A stretch of 64,000 nucleotides of DNA from Dioscorea cayenensis subsp. rotundata (lineage: Eukaryota; Streptophyta; Magnoliopsida; Dioscoreales; Dioscoreaceae): NCBI RefSeq assembly GCF_009730915.1, contig NC_052479.1, forward strand, positions 30,381,610-30,445,609, in the 5' to 3' direction. The notes beneath the pieces are model-generated. The model searched no databases, was not told the origin of the DNA, and saw only the letters and a program-made list of their open reading frames with translations. Position numbers and translations under genes: made by a program. The stretch's first letter is position 1. Every line of letters starts with the position of its first letter. This document shows positions 27,625 to 37,159 of the stretch, one piece after another.

Positions 27625-27785
27625 CCGCTTAAACAATGAGCTTTCTACGGCTTTAAGTTAGTTCGTCTCCGCTTAATTATTTGTATCTCTCGTTTAATAG
27701 TATACGCCACTACTTAAAAAAATGATATCGGTGTTTAAGAACCGAGTGTTTACCGCTTTAACAAATTACATTTCCGCTTAACAAT
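27625..27785 (+). repeat. Periodic YGYTTTAA array 1 in the MULE
   Basis: TTAA cores preceded by CCGCT, CGT or GTGT occur at 27629, 27653, 27673, 27694, 27714, 27735, 27758 and 27778, a spacing of 20-24 bp. Only the core is conserved; the spacer bases differ. Confidence 0.8.
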
Positions 27786-29360
27786 GTCGTCGTTATTGTC
27801 GCAGCTTGTGATTATGGCGGTTAATCTAGTTAATGGGCGATGCTACTTGACACCTGCTGAGTGGAGACCATGGGTCGAATTGAAAGTTCACATGATCCCT
27901 CGACATCGGGAGATCATCCAGAAGGACACCGCTCACAGATTTCATCGAGTTGGAAGTCGTATACCAAGAGCGGGCCCTTCTCGACTCTGCTGCGGAGATA
28001 CGATAACCGCACCAATAAATTCGGGATCGGGAAAGCATCTGACTTTCGAGCTCGAAGATGTGGCAATCGTTCTTCGCGTCTAGCGATGGGGAGGCGATCG
28101 TGTTTCGAAGAAGAAAACACGTCGACTTTCAAGAGAGGTATTTATCGAAGACGCACGAGAGACACGAGAGACTCCATCGGGAGCACTCTTCAAAGAACTC
28201 GTTGGACGAGAGGGAGAAGAGGAGAATTTTTGCCAAACCATCGATGGTGTACCTCCCGGGTACAATCCTCTTCCCAAATACCTCCCCGCTCGGTTCCTAA
28301 CCGGATCGTTGATTATGTCGATGATCTACCTAGAATGGGCGCCACGCATGGGCGCAAGCGACGCACAAGTGGCTTATGGAGGACATACCACAAGCCGCTA
28401 CCCGAGTCGCAATCTAGATGCTGCGGGAAGAAGACCAACACGGGTATGTTAAGGGTTGCAGTGGCGCTTAACATCCCGGGTTTCTACGAGTCGACCGGAA
28501 CCCGGAAAGAAAGTCCGTTCTGCAAGATCCCAAGGATGCTCGTGCTACGGTGAAAATACTTTACTGAAGCAAGCTGACGATAGAGACGAGTTTGTCATCT
28601 CTCGAAGGAAAAGAGGTAATAATTCAAAAAAATATTTTGTTTAATCGTAGACGTTAACGCTTTAACCATATCATTTCTACCGCTTTAACTTTATTCATCT
28701 ATCGCTTTAACATTATAACTTACCGTTTAACTTTGTTCAACTACCGCTTTAAACTTTTTAGTTTAATGTTTAATTTGTTTGTTTCATCGTTTAACACAAT
28801 AGGTTATAACGTTTAAATATCATGAGTTACATGTGTAAATATAGTTTTAATTGTTTAAACTAAATAATTTCGCTAAGATTGTTTGCTTTTACACATGCTA
28901 GTTTCCTGAGTGGTTCCCGCGAATCGTCGATGAAGAAGTATTTGTTCGACCAACCGTCGGTCGGATGCTATTGCTCCCGAACCGCTTGCTTTCAAAAGAC
29001 AAGATGAGAGGGCAACCTCTTCCTTGCGCTACTGGACGCCCGTTCTCCCCGCTTCGTGCCAAAAGCGCATTCGTCGAGGTCGAGAAGCCCTCCCCACCCC
29101 GCCCGACCGTGGCTTCCCCGACCGTGTCGGCCCCGAACGTGGCGGCCCTCGCCAGGCACTAGGCGAGGATGTCACTCGCAACTCTCATGCAGGGCTTGCA
29201 GATTTTTGATGATCGAGTTCCCTCGCTGCATCGCTCGGGTGGAGGCATTGGAAGGTCGGTCACGATTACTAATCGATCGCGCCTTCCCTTCAAACAAATG
29301 AAGCACCCGATCTCGACGTCCCTTATCTCGATGACAGGTATGTTTCCGCATACTTAGGGA
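27784..29360 (+). pseudogene. Degraded plant-mobile-domain/DUF1985-like gene of the MULE
   Basis: No single frame is long, but adjacent frames join into a plausible protein. One frame gives HLTFELEDVAIVL at about 28035-28076, and after a frame change SDGEAIVFRRRKHVDFQERY follows at about 28082-28140. Together these resemble the MTFTLEDVAxxLGLRxxG block of plant mobile domain and DUF1985-like proteins carried by plant MULEs. A second coding-like block begins at about 28903 (FPEWFPRIVDEEV) with a proline-rich tail (EKPSPPRPTVASP), separated from the first by array 2, which may be an intron. In-frame stops and frame changes indicate a relic. The family assignment is by eye and tentative. Confidence 0.4.
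28637..28860 (+). repeat. Periodic YGYTTTAA array 2 in the MULE
   Basis: Cores occur at 28641, 28662, 28685, 28707, 28727, 28749, 28770, 28791, 28813, a variant at about 28834, and 28854. Spacing is 20-23 bp. The consensus is close to (A/T)CCGYTTTAAC. Confidence 0.85.
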
Positions 29361-29444
29361 GGGAGGCGGTAGGCATCACGACCCGGAGGGAGTCTTCGCA
29401 AGCGGGTTCTTAGTCATTCTTTCTATATTTGTATACACGATTCT

Positions 29445-29555
29445 TTCTTTAATAATCCGATTCATTGTTTAACATACACTTTCAGTGTTTAAGTATATAG
29501 TTCATTGTGTAAATATCAATGTAATTGTTTAAACTCCGCTTTTCATCTGTAAAAC
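29445..29555 (+). repeat. Periodic array 3 in the MULE
   Basis: Cores occur at 29449, 29469, 29489, 29509 (variant TGTAAA), 29529 and 29549 (variant TGTAAAA). Spacing is exactly 20 bp. Most units read TTCATTGTTTAA. Confidence 0.8.
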
Positions 29556-29859
29556 GAACCGAGAGGGAGTGTACGCAAGCGGGTCATAGTCATTGTATAG
29601 GTGTAATAGTTTCAAATGTAAACCGCTTTAAATTCAATTCATTTTTTCCGAAGAACATGACAAATTTTGTCAATGTAAATGTACATGTATCTAAATTCAA
29701 TTAAATTCATTCTGCTTTCGTTTTGAGGTTCTCGTTTCTTGTTGGATGATATTGTAGTCCGCAGGGTACATTATCGGATGGGGTTCTGCTTTCATTTTCA
29801 TTTTTCATTATCGGCTAATATCAACATTCATTTTTAATCAGTATAATGATAACTTTTGC

Positions 29860-30020
29860 CCTTTAACTTTCGCTTTTCTCTGCTTTAAGTTTAGGTTTCT
29901 CTGCTTAAATATAATATTTTTCCGTTTAAAATATCCTTATTATTTAATAATATCAATGTAATTACAACAAAAAAATATACTTAATATTTTTCCTGCTTTA
30001 AAATATCCTTATTACTTAAT
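29860..30020 (+). repeat. Periodic array 4 in the MULE
   Basis: Cores occur at 29863, 29885, 29905, 29926 and 29944, with further TTAA words at 29981, 29998 and 30016. This is the last array in which the core points rightwards (CTGCTTTAA, CCGTTTAA). Confidence 0.65.
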
Positions 30021-30045
30021 GTAATGTTCCGATTTTTTTATGTGC

Positions 30046-30116
30046 GACGGGAGTGGAAACGCTGGGGAACCGAGCATGTATTAATTACGCTGGGGAACCG
30101 CTAGCACCATCCCGTC
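30046..30116. repeat. Paired direct repeats inside a small inverted repeat at the MULE centre
   Basis: ACGCTGGGGAACCG occurs twice (30059-30072 and 30087-30100), 28 bp apart. The pair is enclosed by GACGGGA (30046-30052) and its complement TCCCGTC (30110-30116). It lies exactly where the periodic motif switches orientation. Confidence 0.75.
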
Positions 30117-30121
30117 AGACA

Positions 30122-30235
30122 TTTTAAGCGGATACAAATTTATTTTTAAACGATAAAAATAATGGCTTAAACAGAGAATAAAATATTTAAAACGTAAGAG
30201 ATATATTTAAATATAAAAGTTCAATATTTAAACAA
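30122..30235 (-). repeat. Periodic array 5 in the MULE, inverted
   Basis: TTAA cores at 30124, 30146, 30167, 30187, 30207 and 30228, spaced 20-22 bp. They now read TTAAACG/TTAAGCGG, the reverse complement of the left-hand arrays. Confidence 0.8.
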
Positions 30236-30249
30236 TAATAAGAAGTATA

Positions 30250-31240
30250 TACACAATGCCTAGTCGGCAATGTATTCATTCCACGATCTGCGATTGTGAC
30301 ACAAAGCGTGCTAGATGGCTACTAACGCAACTCTGCGGGACCTGGACGCTTCACGACTCGATCCTCTTTCGCTCTAGGACACCCGGGTTGCCTTCTCGTC
30401 ACAAAGTGTAGCAAACGCAGTCACGATTTTTCATCCATCGGCCTGTCGTATCGTCCCGGTATGGGAATATAGCTTCCTTATACGCCATTTTTGAAGTCGA
30501 AGCTTCCTTCCACAAATCACCCGTGTTTCTCGTTCTTCGATAATTTGAAGTCAAAAATTCCTTTTGATCGCAGAAAAATTCCTAAAGTGCGTCTCTCGAA
30601 ATGTTCACGCCTTTCAAAACATTGTCCAATATCCAACGACAACACTTCGACTTGATCGGATGAGGAAGGAAGGCATGCCACACCCTCGGGCTCGCCATGA
30701 TGTGGAGCGAAGCGTCTGCCAGTCTCGATTCCTCGCCAACACTTTAGTTTAAACGAACACGATCAATATTTAAACGAGACACAAAAATATTTAAACGATA
30801 AACATAAATCTTAAACGTTAAAACAAAAAGTTAAATAATAAGTTAATAAGTTAATCGGAGACAATAGTGTTTAAATGGAAACTTGATAAATGTAAACAGT
30901 GACATGGATAATAAACAATAATTAACTTCTACAACTATATAAACATAAACGAGAAGAAACTTACAACGAGAAGAACTCGCTTTTCGATGGGATACGATGC
31001 CACATCATCTGCTCCCAACAACAAGATCAACAATGTAACATTTGAAGATGGAGTGCACGTGACACATGCTACTGGAAGTCAACCTCGCTTTTATATGGGA
31101 CATACTGGTTTTATGTCCATCGGGATGTGATAAACTTCACCCGACACGGAAATATCGAGACCCCATCGCTCACATATTTCACCTAACACTGATTCCCCAA
31201 GAAGTCGCAGCGAACATTAGCACTCGCCCTCCCCGCTGTC
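30250..31240 (-). pseudogene. Truncated MULE transposase N-terminal region (minus strand)
   Basis: Read on the minus strand from about 31205, one frame gives LLGEICERWGLDISV followed by YHIPMDIKPVC. This resembles the PB1-like N-terminal domain of plant MULE transposases. After an array-filled gap (array 6), 30500-30330 gives KMAYKEAIFPYRD, GRWMKNRDC and, in another frame, GCP...VVKRPGPAELR. That layout resembles the MuDR DNA-binding domain (FxS...YKxAI...KN...C...GCPWR). Frameshifts and stops interrupt it. The DDE catalytic and SWIM domains expected next are missing, because an array and the opposite-strand gene occupy that place. I infer a dead transposase; the match is by eye only. Confidence 0.4.
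30745..30895 (-). repeat. Periodic array 6 in the MULE, inverted
   Basis: Cores at 30749, 30770, 30791, 30811, 30831, 30851, 30871 and a variant at about 30891, spaced 20-21 bp. Most read TTTAAACGA. The array sits between the two minus-strand coding relics, where an intron could be. Confidence 0.85.
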
Positions 31241-31304
31241 AGTCTAGCAATAGCACAAAAACTCTCCATAATTTAATCGAAGAGCTAAAAATTGAATACA
31301 CCAA

Positions 31305-31372
31305 ATGAGAAGAAGAAAAAGAAGAAGAAGAAGAAGAAGAACAAGAACAAGAACAAGAACAAGAAGAACAAG
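31305..31372 (+). repeat. (GAA/CAA)n tract
   Basis: A purine-rich tract of GAA and CAA triplets inside the right part of the MULE. The arginine-rich frame on one strand and the serine-rich frame on the other are artefacts of this tract. Confidence 0.85.
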
Positions 31373-31646
31373 ATATGAGCCTTCTAAACTTTGTTTGAGA
31401 AAAAGCGAAAGAGGCAAATTGAAAAACTATCGACAAAAGAAAAGTTATGATCGTAGCCATTTTTCCCACTTTTGCAAAGGCAAAAAAGAATTTCATATCG
31501 TGGACCCACTTCAACTTACCGCTGAGGGGTTAAAAAGGAATGTAAAAATATAATCTGGAGTACTGGGTCGTGTGCAAAAAGTTGGAGGGGTTTTTGGGAA
31601 GTTTTGAAAAATTACTGAGTGAGCAATGAATTTTCCCTTTAAATAA

Positions 31647-31980
31647 ATGATTCAGCGCATTTAAAAGAAATAATTTTTTATATTATTATTTTTTTAACAC
31701 AAAAAAAATGTAAAAAAAAGAAAAATGAAATTAGCCAAATTAGCATTTTTATTCATACAGCCCCTTGATTTAATTTAAATACACTAGCGAATATAAAAAA
31801 AAAAATTAAGGTGTTATATTGAAAAATCAAGGCCCAAATTAGGGCAAGCAAAAACCCTGGTTTCTTTGGGAGGGAAGGAGAGAAGCTGAGAAAGTGAAAC
31901 CCTAAACCCCCATTTTTACTGTAAAACCCTAAACCCTAGTGTTCTAATACCAGTATCTTGCTTGTAATTGCCAAAAGGTC
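31647..31980 (+). promoter_or_regulatory. SET-gene upstream region with telo-box motifs
   Basis: The 335 bp between the MULE and the SET start codon holds AAACCCTAA at 31897-31905 and AAACCCTAAACCCTA at 31924-31938. Such telo-boxes are common near start sites of plant housekeeping and translation-related genes. They probably lie in the proximal promoter or 5' UTR. The rest is AT-rich. Confidence 0.5.
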
Positions 31981-34900
31981 ATGGCTTTAGCTTCTGAGAA
32001 TGAGTTGGAGAGGCATGGCATGCTCACTCTGTGTCTTCCTTCCCTCTCTGAACAGGACCCTTTATTCCACAAGAAGAAGGTAAAATGTACATTTTCTTTT
32101 TTCTCTGGTTTTCAATTCAATTGGTTCTTAATCATGTATAAATGTTTGTTGTTATGGATATAAGCTTATAATATTATGATTTGTATGTGTTTTTTCTCTT
32201 GGGTATTGATTGGTCTGGTTATTTTGTTTTTGAAGTAATTAGTATGGTATAGCTTTGCTTTGGTGATATCAATCAAACAAGCTAATAATTTATGCTATAT
32301 GGAATAAGAATCAAATGGGTGTATAGACAACAAGTTGTTTGATATGATGGTAAATGAAAGAGAAGGTAAATAGCACATTTTTTTCCTCTTGTTTTCATTT
32401 CAATTGGTATGGATATAGGCTTTTGATATGATGGTTTGTTTGTGCTCATTCTCTTTGGCATCGATGATTCTGATTCTTTTGTTATTGAAGTAAGTAGGAT
32501 GGTATCGCTCTTTTGATATCAATAGAACAAGCTAATTGTTTATACTATATGGAATAGGAATCAAACGGTATGTACAAACCCGGTTATTTAATACATTGGT
32601 AAATGAAATATAGGGGTAAAGGAAAACCTTGTGGAAGTTTGCTACTCGGTGAATGGTCAGAATACCATGGAAATTATCAATAGGTTATTACCATTTGATA
32701 ACCTCCTTGAGTTCCATGAAAGTGAAAATTGTTACTTCTAGTACCATGGTTGAACTCGCTTACAGATTAGATGAACAATTTTGGGTCTCCATGGTTAAAA
32801 ATAGCTTGAACAGAATCCCTCTACTAAGTGGTGTCCTTCCTTTTGAGTCCTGAATTCTTGGGTTTGTGAGGGCAGATCATCACTTAACCTTTGTTCTAAT
32901 TTGCATTGAGTGGCATCACATGAGGCTTTAACCTAATAAATTTACCGGAGATCTTAGTACAATTTTTTTACTGGAAGTTGTAAACATACTCAAGTTTTAT
33001 TATCAATAACAGAGGTTGGCAGATGTGAAGGGTCTCAGTTTTGAGTTTCAAATAAAAGTTCCATCACCCCCTGAAGAGTTACAGCAAATTTTGAATCAAA
33101 TGATTTGGGCAGCAAGAGTACTGCATCTGAATGAGGTAGACTTTGCTGCACTGTGATAAGTGAGGACTATCTTTTGGTTTTGCACTAATGAGATTCCGTC
33201 AATCTTCAATAGCAATGAAATATCTTATATTTCTTGTTCAGATAGAGCTCTATTTTGCTGAAGATGATAATTCTGGTCCATTCAGCCCCAGAAACGAGCT
33301 TGAATCTCTTGGTACAGTGCTTCAAATTGTGAAATCCTCGATCTTGAATGCTAAAGCTGAGAGATTATGGGTTCTAAAATTTTTGTTAAATCAAACTGAG
33401 GATATCTTCAATGCTGTTGGGGCTGGAAACATTGTTGAGATGATCTCTAACAAGTTTGATAGTTCTGCGGAAGACTCGCTGCTGAAGTGGGGGTGGACTC
33501 ATGGAGTGGAGACAAAATTGAGAATTGCTTGTAAGTCTACATATGCTTAAATTGAGACATCCATCTTGCTTATCAGATGTGTTGTATTTCCTTGTAAACT
33601 TTTAAATCCCATAAGATAAGATTTACCTCAAACCATTAAATCATTCATTTACATGAAGCAGCCATGCATCCAATCTGCATCCAATCACATGACTTCTTTA
33701 AAGTGTCAAATCCTTTACATTCATATATGTTATCCTTGCATCCAATCTGCATCACTGATGTTGCATGGATCATAAATGATAGTTTAGATTTTGAAGGAGC
33801 TGGAAGAGGAGCTGTGACCATTGAAGACCTGAGCATCGGTGACACTGCTTTGGAAATCCCTGAGTCTCTAATCATATCTGAGGATGTTCTTCATGAATCT
33901 GATATGGTATTTTGTTGCCCTTCTTTCTGCTTGTTTGGTTTCATATATCTCCAGTCATTTGACTAGGGAAATTTGAAGGGATATTTGATGATCACCATTA
34001 GCTATTTTTTGGAGTGACTATTTATTTCTGCTATTGTTTAACAACAACATTTCATGCATCACTTATTAGTCATTAAGGTATTAAGTACTTAATGTTATGC
34101 CCATCATTGCAGAATGAAGTGTTCAAGGAATTGGATGGTATATCTGCTGATACTATGATGTTATTATGGAGCATGAGAGAGAGGCACAACTCTGAATCAA
34201 GATTTAGGTTTTACTTTGAGACATTGCCTGAAGAATTTCCATACAGGTATCACATTTAAACTTCAAGTATCTTCCAAGGACCTGTGGTTCCTGGTTTACG
34301 TGTTTAGGCTCGATTTTATCAAATTCAAGATAGATTTTAATATAGCTATGAGAATTTCTTGTGCTGAATAGGGTTAAGCTTTGGCATTGATGCACTTGCC
34401 ACATTAGAAGGGACACTGCTCTTTGAAGAGTTACTGCAAGCGAAGGAGGTACCTTTTCGTGTATCTGCTCACTGTTAGCTAGAAACATTGGCAAACTAAA
34501 TCTTTGTTTTTGTTCTATTTCAGCATTTGCGCCAACAATACGATGAGTTATGTCATACATTGTTTAGTAATCACCCCAAAATATTTCGACCAGAGTTGTA
34601 TTCATGGGAGCAGTTCCTATGGGCTTGTGAACTCTGGTATTCTAATGGAATGAAGGTCATCTTGTCTGATGGAAAGCTGAAGACTTGTCTGGTTCCCATT
34701 GCTGGGTTTCTCAATCACTCGGTATTCTTCCTGAATGCTGAACTAAACTATTCATCTCATAAAATAGCTTACTTCACTTCTGAAGACCTTCTTTGCCTTC
34801 TTGTTTAATTATGATATAATTGAACTTTTGGTCCCTAAACCATACCATACCAGTTTTTAGGTTCAAGGATTATAAACTTCTTGCAAAGCTTTAGCTTTTT

Positions 34901-35897
34901 TTAATTTAATTAAAGGACCCAAAGTCTACTTTCACCTTTAATTATCTCTTCAATTTCAGATATGCCCTCACATAATTCACTATGGACGAGTAGATTCAGC
35001 AACAAAATCCTTGAAGTTTCCATTGTCAAGGCCATGTAAAAAAGGCGAACAATGTTATCTCAGCTATGGAAATTTTCCTGGATCTCATTTCGTGACTTTC
35101 TATGGTTTCCTTCCAAAAGGAGATAACCCATATGATGTCATACCATTGGGTAATTCTCGACACTGAACCAATTCAATACCTTTTTCTGTGTAGAACTACA
35201 ACTGTAATCACTAGTTTTGCTTCTCCTCGACAATTACTTAATGTATTGTTTTTTAACTTTAAGAAATGTTGTGGCTCTGTTTTCATCAATCAAACGGTTA
35301 TGTTTCCTTGACGCAGATATCGATGCACCCCATGCAGAAGAAACACATTCTGCAAGTGATTGGACCACTCACATGGTTCGAGGGACATGGTTGTCTAAGA
35401 GTAAGGAACCTCCTTCATGCGGCTTGCCTTCTCCATTGTTGTATCATCTTCGTTCAATCATAGAAGACGACGGAAACCAGCTGCCTCCTAGTCCTTCTAC
35501 AAGAGTTGTAAGTCTCTCTTCGACATCACATGACTTACCGCAAGCTTCTGACAGATAATAAATTATATGAAACACAAACCTTAGTTGACAAACTTTCATT
35601 CCATTCAAATATTTTGCCTGTTCAGGAGATTGAAAGGGCAGTGATTGAAACAATTATTTCTATTTTTAATCCGATGATGGAAAGTCTAAGTCATACTGAT
35701 GATTTTGACAGGTAAAACATCTTGATTACGAATTATCGGTATTCATTTTATCTTTCAGTATAAAGTTTCGAGTTGTTTTTCACAGGGAGATATCCAATTG
35801 GGATGTAAAGCTAGCACTAGACTACAAAGACCTGCAAAGAAGGATAATTTCTTCGGTATTGGCATCGTCTACCATTGCTCTTCAAATGCTCTCTTAG
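31981..35897 (+). CDS. SET-domain protein lysine methyltransferase, Rubisco-LSMT/SETD3-like (11 exons)
   Basis: The gene encodes about 538 residues. The exons as I read them are 31981-32079, 33013-33135, 33242-33530, 33788-33906, 34113-34246, 34372-34448, 34524-34721, 34960-35149, 35317-35507, 35626-35711 and 35786-35897. The SET core opens with EGAGRGAVTIEDLSIGD and continues through SFGIDAL, YSWEQFLWAC, PIAGFLNHS (the SET NHS cofactor-site motif) and CYLSYGNFPGSHFVTFYGF. The tail resembles the Rubisco-LSMT substrate-binding domain. Family members methylate lysine or histidine in non-histone proteins; no obvious transit peptide is seen, so the substrate is unknown. One oddity: exon 5 ends in phase 2 but exon 6 needs phase 1. 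Dropping one T from the TTT at about 34236-34238 gives EEFHTGLSFGID, which fits the family, so I suspect a sequencing error. The closest Arabidopsis relative is probably At2g18850. Confidence 0.88.
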
Positions 35898-37159
35898 TCA
35901 TTGCGCTTTGTTTATCTCTTTGGTATCGATATCTCTTAAACGTTTCTTTTTATCTCTCCGGTATCGATATCTCTAAATGTTGCACAAATGTAGTGAAGTC
36001 AATAGCATATCGACCGCTTCTTTTTTCGTCGTCAAAAAGATGCTTTTTTCGGAGCACTTGCTCGAATATAAACAAAGGGATTTTTTTTTTTTTGGTTCAT
36101 TGTGTCATTTGAGCTGATGTATTGTTTGGTACATGAACGAAAATTGGTGAACTTGGTTGAGCACTTTCATGTTGCATTCTGAGTCATAAGATAAGGTGGG
36201 ACATTTGTGTTTTTTTTTTCCAAAAAAAAACTTTTTCTTTATTGAATTATTGTGTATAATTACATTTTAGTTCCTGTGAATAATTCTATTTTTAAAAAAT
36301 GCTTTTAAAGGTGCACAGGGGAGTTTTTTTTTTTTGTTTGAAAATGCAAAACAAAAAAATTTCAAATAAAATCATTTTTTTTTATTTGGTTTGACCAAAC
36401 GTAACATATTCATTATTTAGAGTAACAAACTATTTTTAATTAATTAAATAAATTGGTTAATTTGATCAATTGCTTTTCTTATATTAATACAAATTATTAT
36501 AAAATCAAACCACTTGAAGTAGATTTAAAAATAAAATTTTTGTCAAATTATGCACACCACTAAATGTGACCTCAATATAATAAACTTTCTTGGCTTTTCA
36601 AAAGTTTACAAATTAATCCCTTCAAATATTAAAATTTAAATAAATAGTTTTCCAAATTGGCTGGCCACATAGAATATTTAAAGTCAAATAATTCTCAATA
36701 ATTAAAAAATTATTCCCATTAAAGTGTGTTATTATTTATTAATTATAAAATCCATGTAGGGCCCACAACCACAACGCACTAAGAAATTGATATTTCTAGT
36801 GCATCACAGCAAGTTCGTAGAAACATTTATGAAATTCAAGAAAACAAAAAGGCATAATTTCTATTTATTTAATAATAATAATATTATTATTATTAATTAT
36901 CTTGGTTATCTCACCCAACATATTAAATTATTAATAAGATAGGGGGTTTATCAAAATTTTAGAATACTTTGAAATAGAGAAAAGTTTGGGGGTTTCTTTG
37001 AATATTTACAGAGTATTAGAACAGTAAGTATTCGCTTAGGTCTCGTGTTTTTCGTTTTGGGGGGAAGTATAAAGCGAAGTTCTGTGATCTTTCTGGGTTG
37101 CATTCATTGATTTTTGGAGAAGTTTTGATTTGGTTCTGAAGGTGTTCTGCGGATTGTTG
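35898..37159. other. Intergenic region between SET and syntaxin genes
   Basis: This is the 3' flank of the SET gene and the promoter of the next gene; it is AT-rich. Bases about 36952-37028, probably the syntaxin 5' UTR or promoter, have a diverged copy at 48019-48094. No gene is seen. Confidence 0.5.

Larger units (their letters stand above)
26931..31646. mobile_element. MULE-like transposon with 9-bp target-site duplication
   Basis: A 4.7-kb block is bounded by perfect 9-bp direct repeats TTTAAATAA (26931-26939 and 31638-31646), the length made by Mutator-like transposases. The element proper (26940-31637) begins GTGGAAATTGCC and ends, reverse-complemented, GGGAAAATTCATTGC, so its terminal repeats are weak. 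An inverted match CCCAAAAACCCCT lies inside each end (about 27008 and 31587). Base composition and codon texture are much more GC-rich than the surroundings in several blocks. Inside are degraded coding blocks on both strands facing each other, separated by arrays of a 20-22-bp-periodic motif. It is probably a defective, internally deleted non-TIR MULE. Confidence 0.75.

Noticed and set aside
27625..30895. CRISPR-like or satellite interpretation of the 20-22-bp arrays
   Set aside because: The conserved core is only about 8 bp, spacers are far too short for CRISPR, and units are too diverged between cores for a simple satellite; this is also plant nuclear DNA.
31239..31553. Serine-rich (minus) and arginine-rich (plus) frames
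   Set aside because: Both are translations of the (GAA/CAA)n tract.
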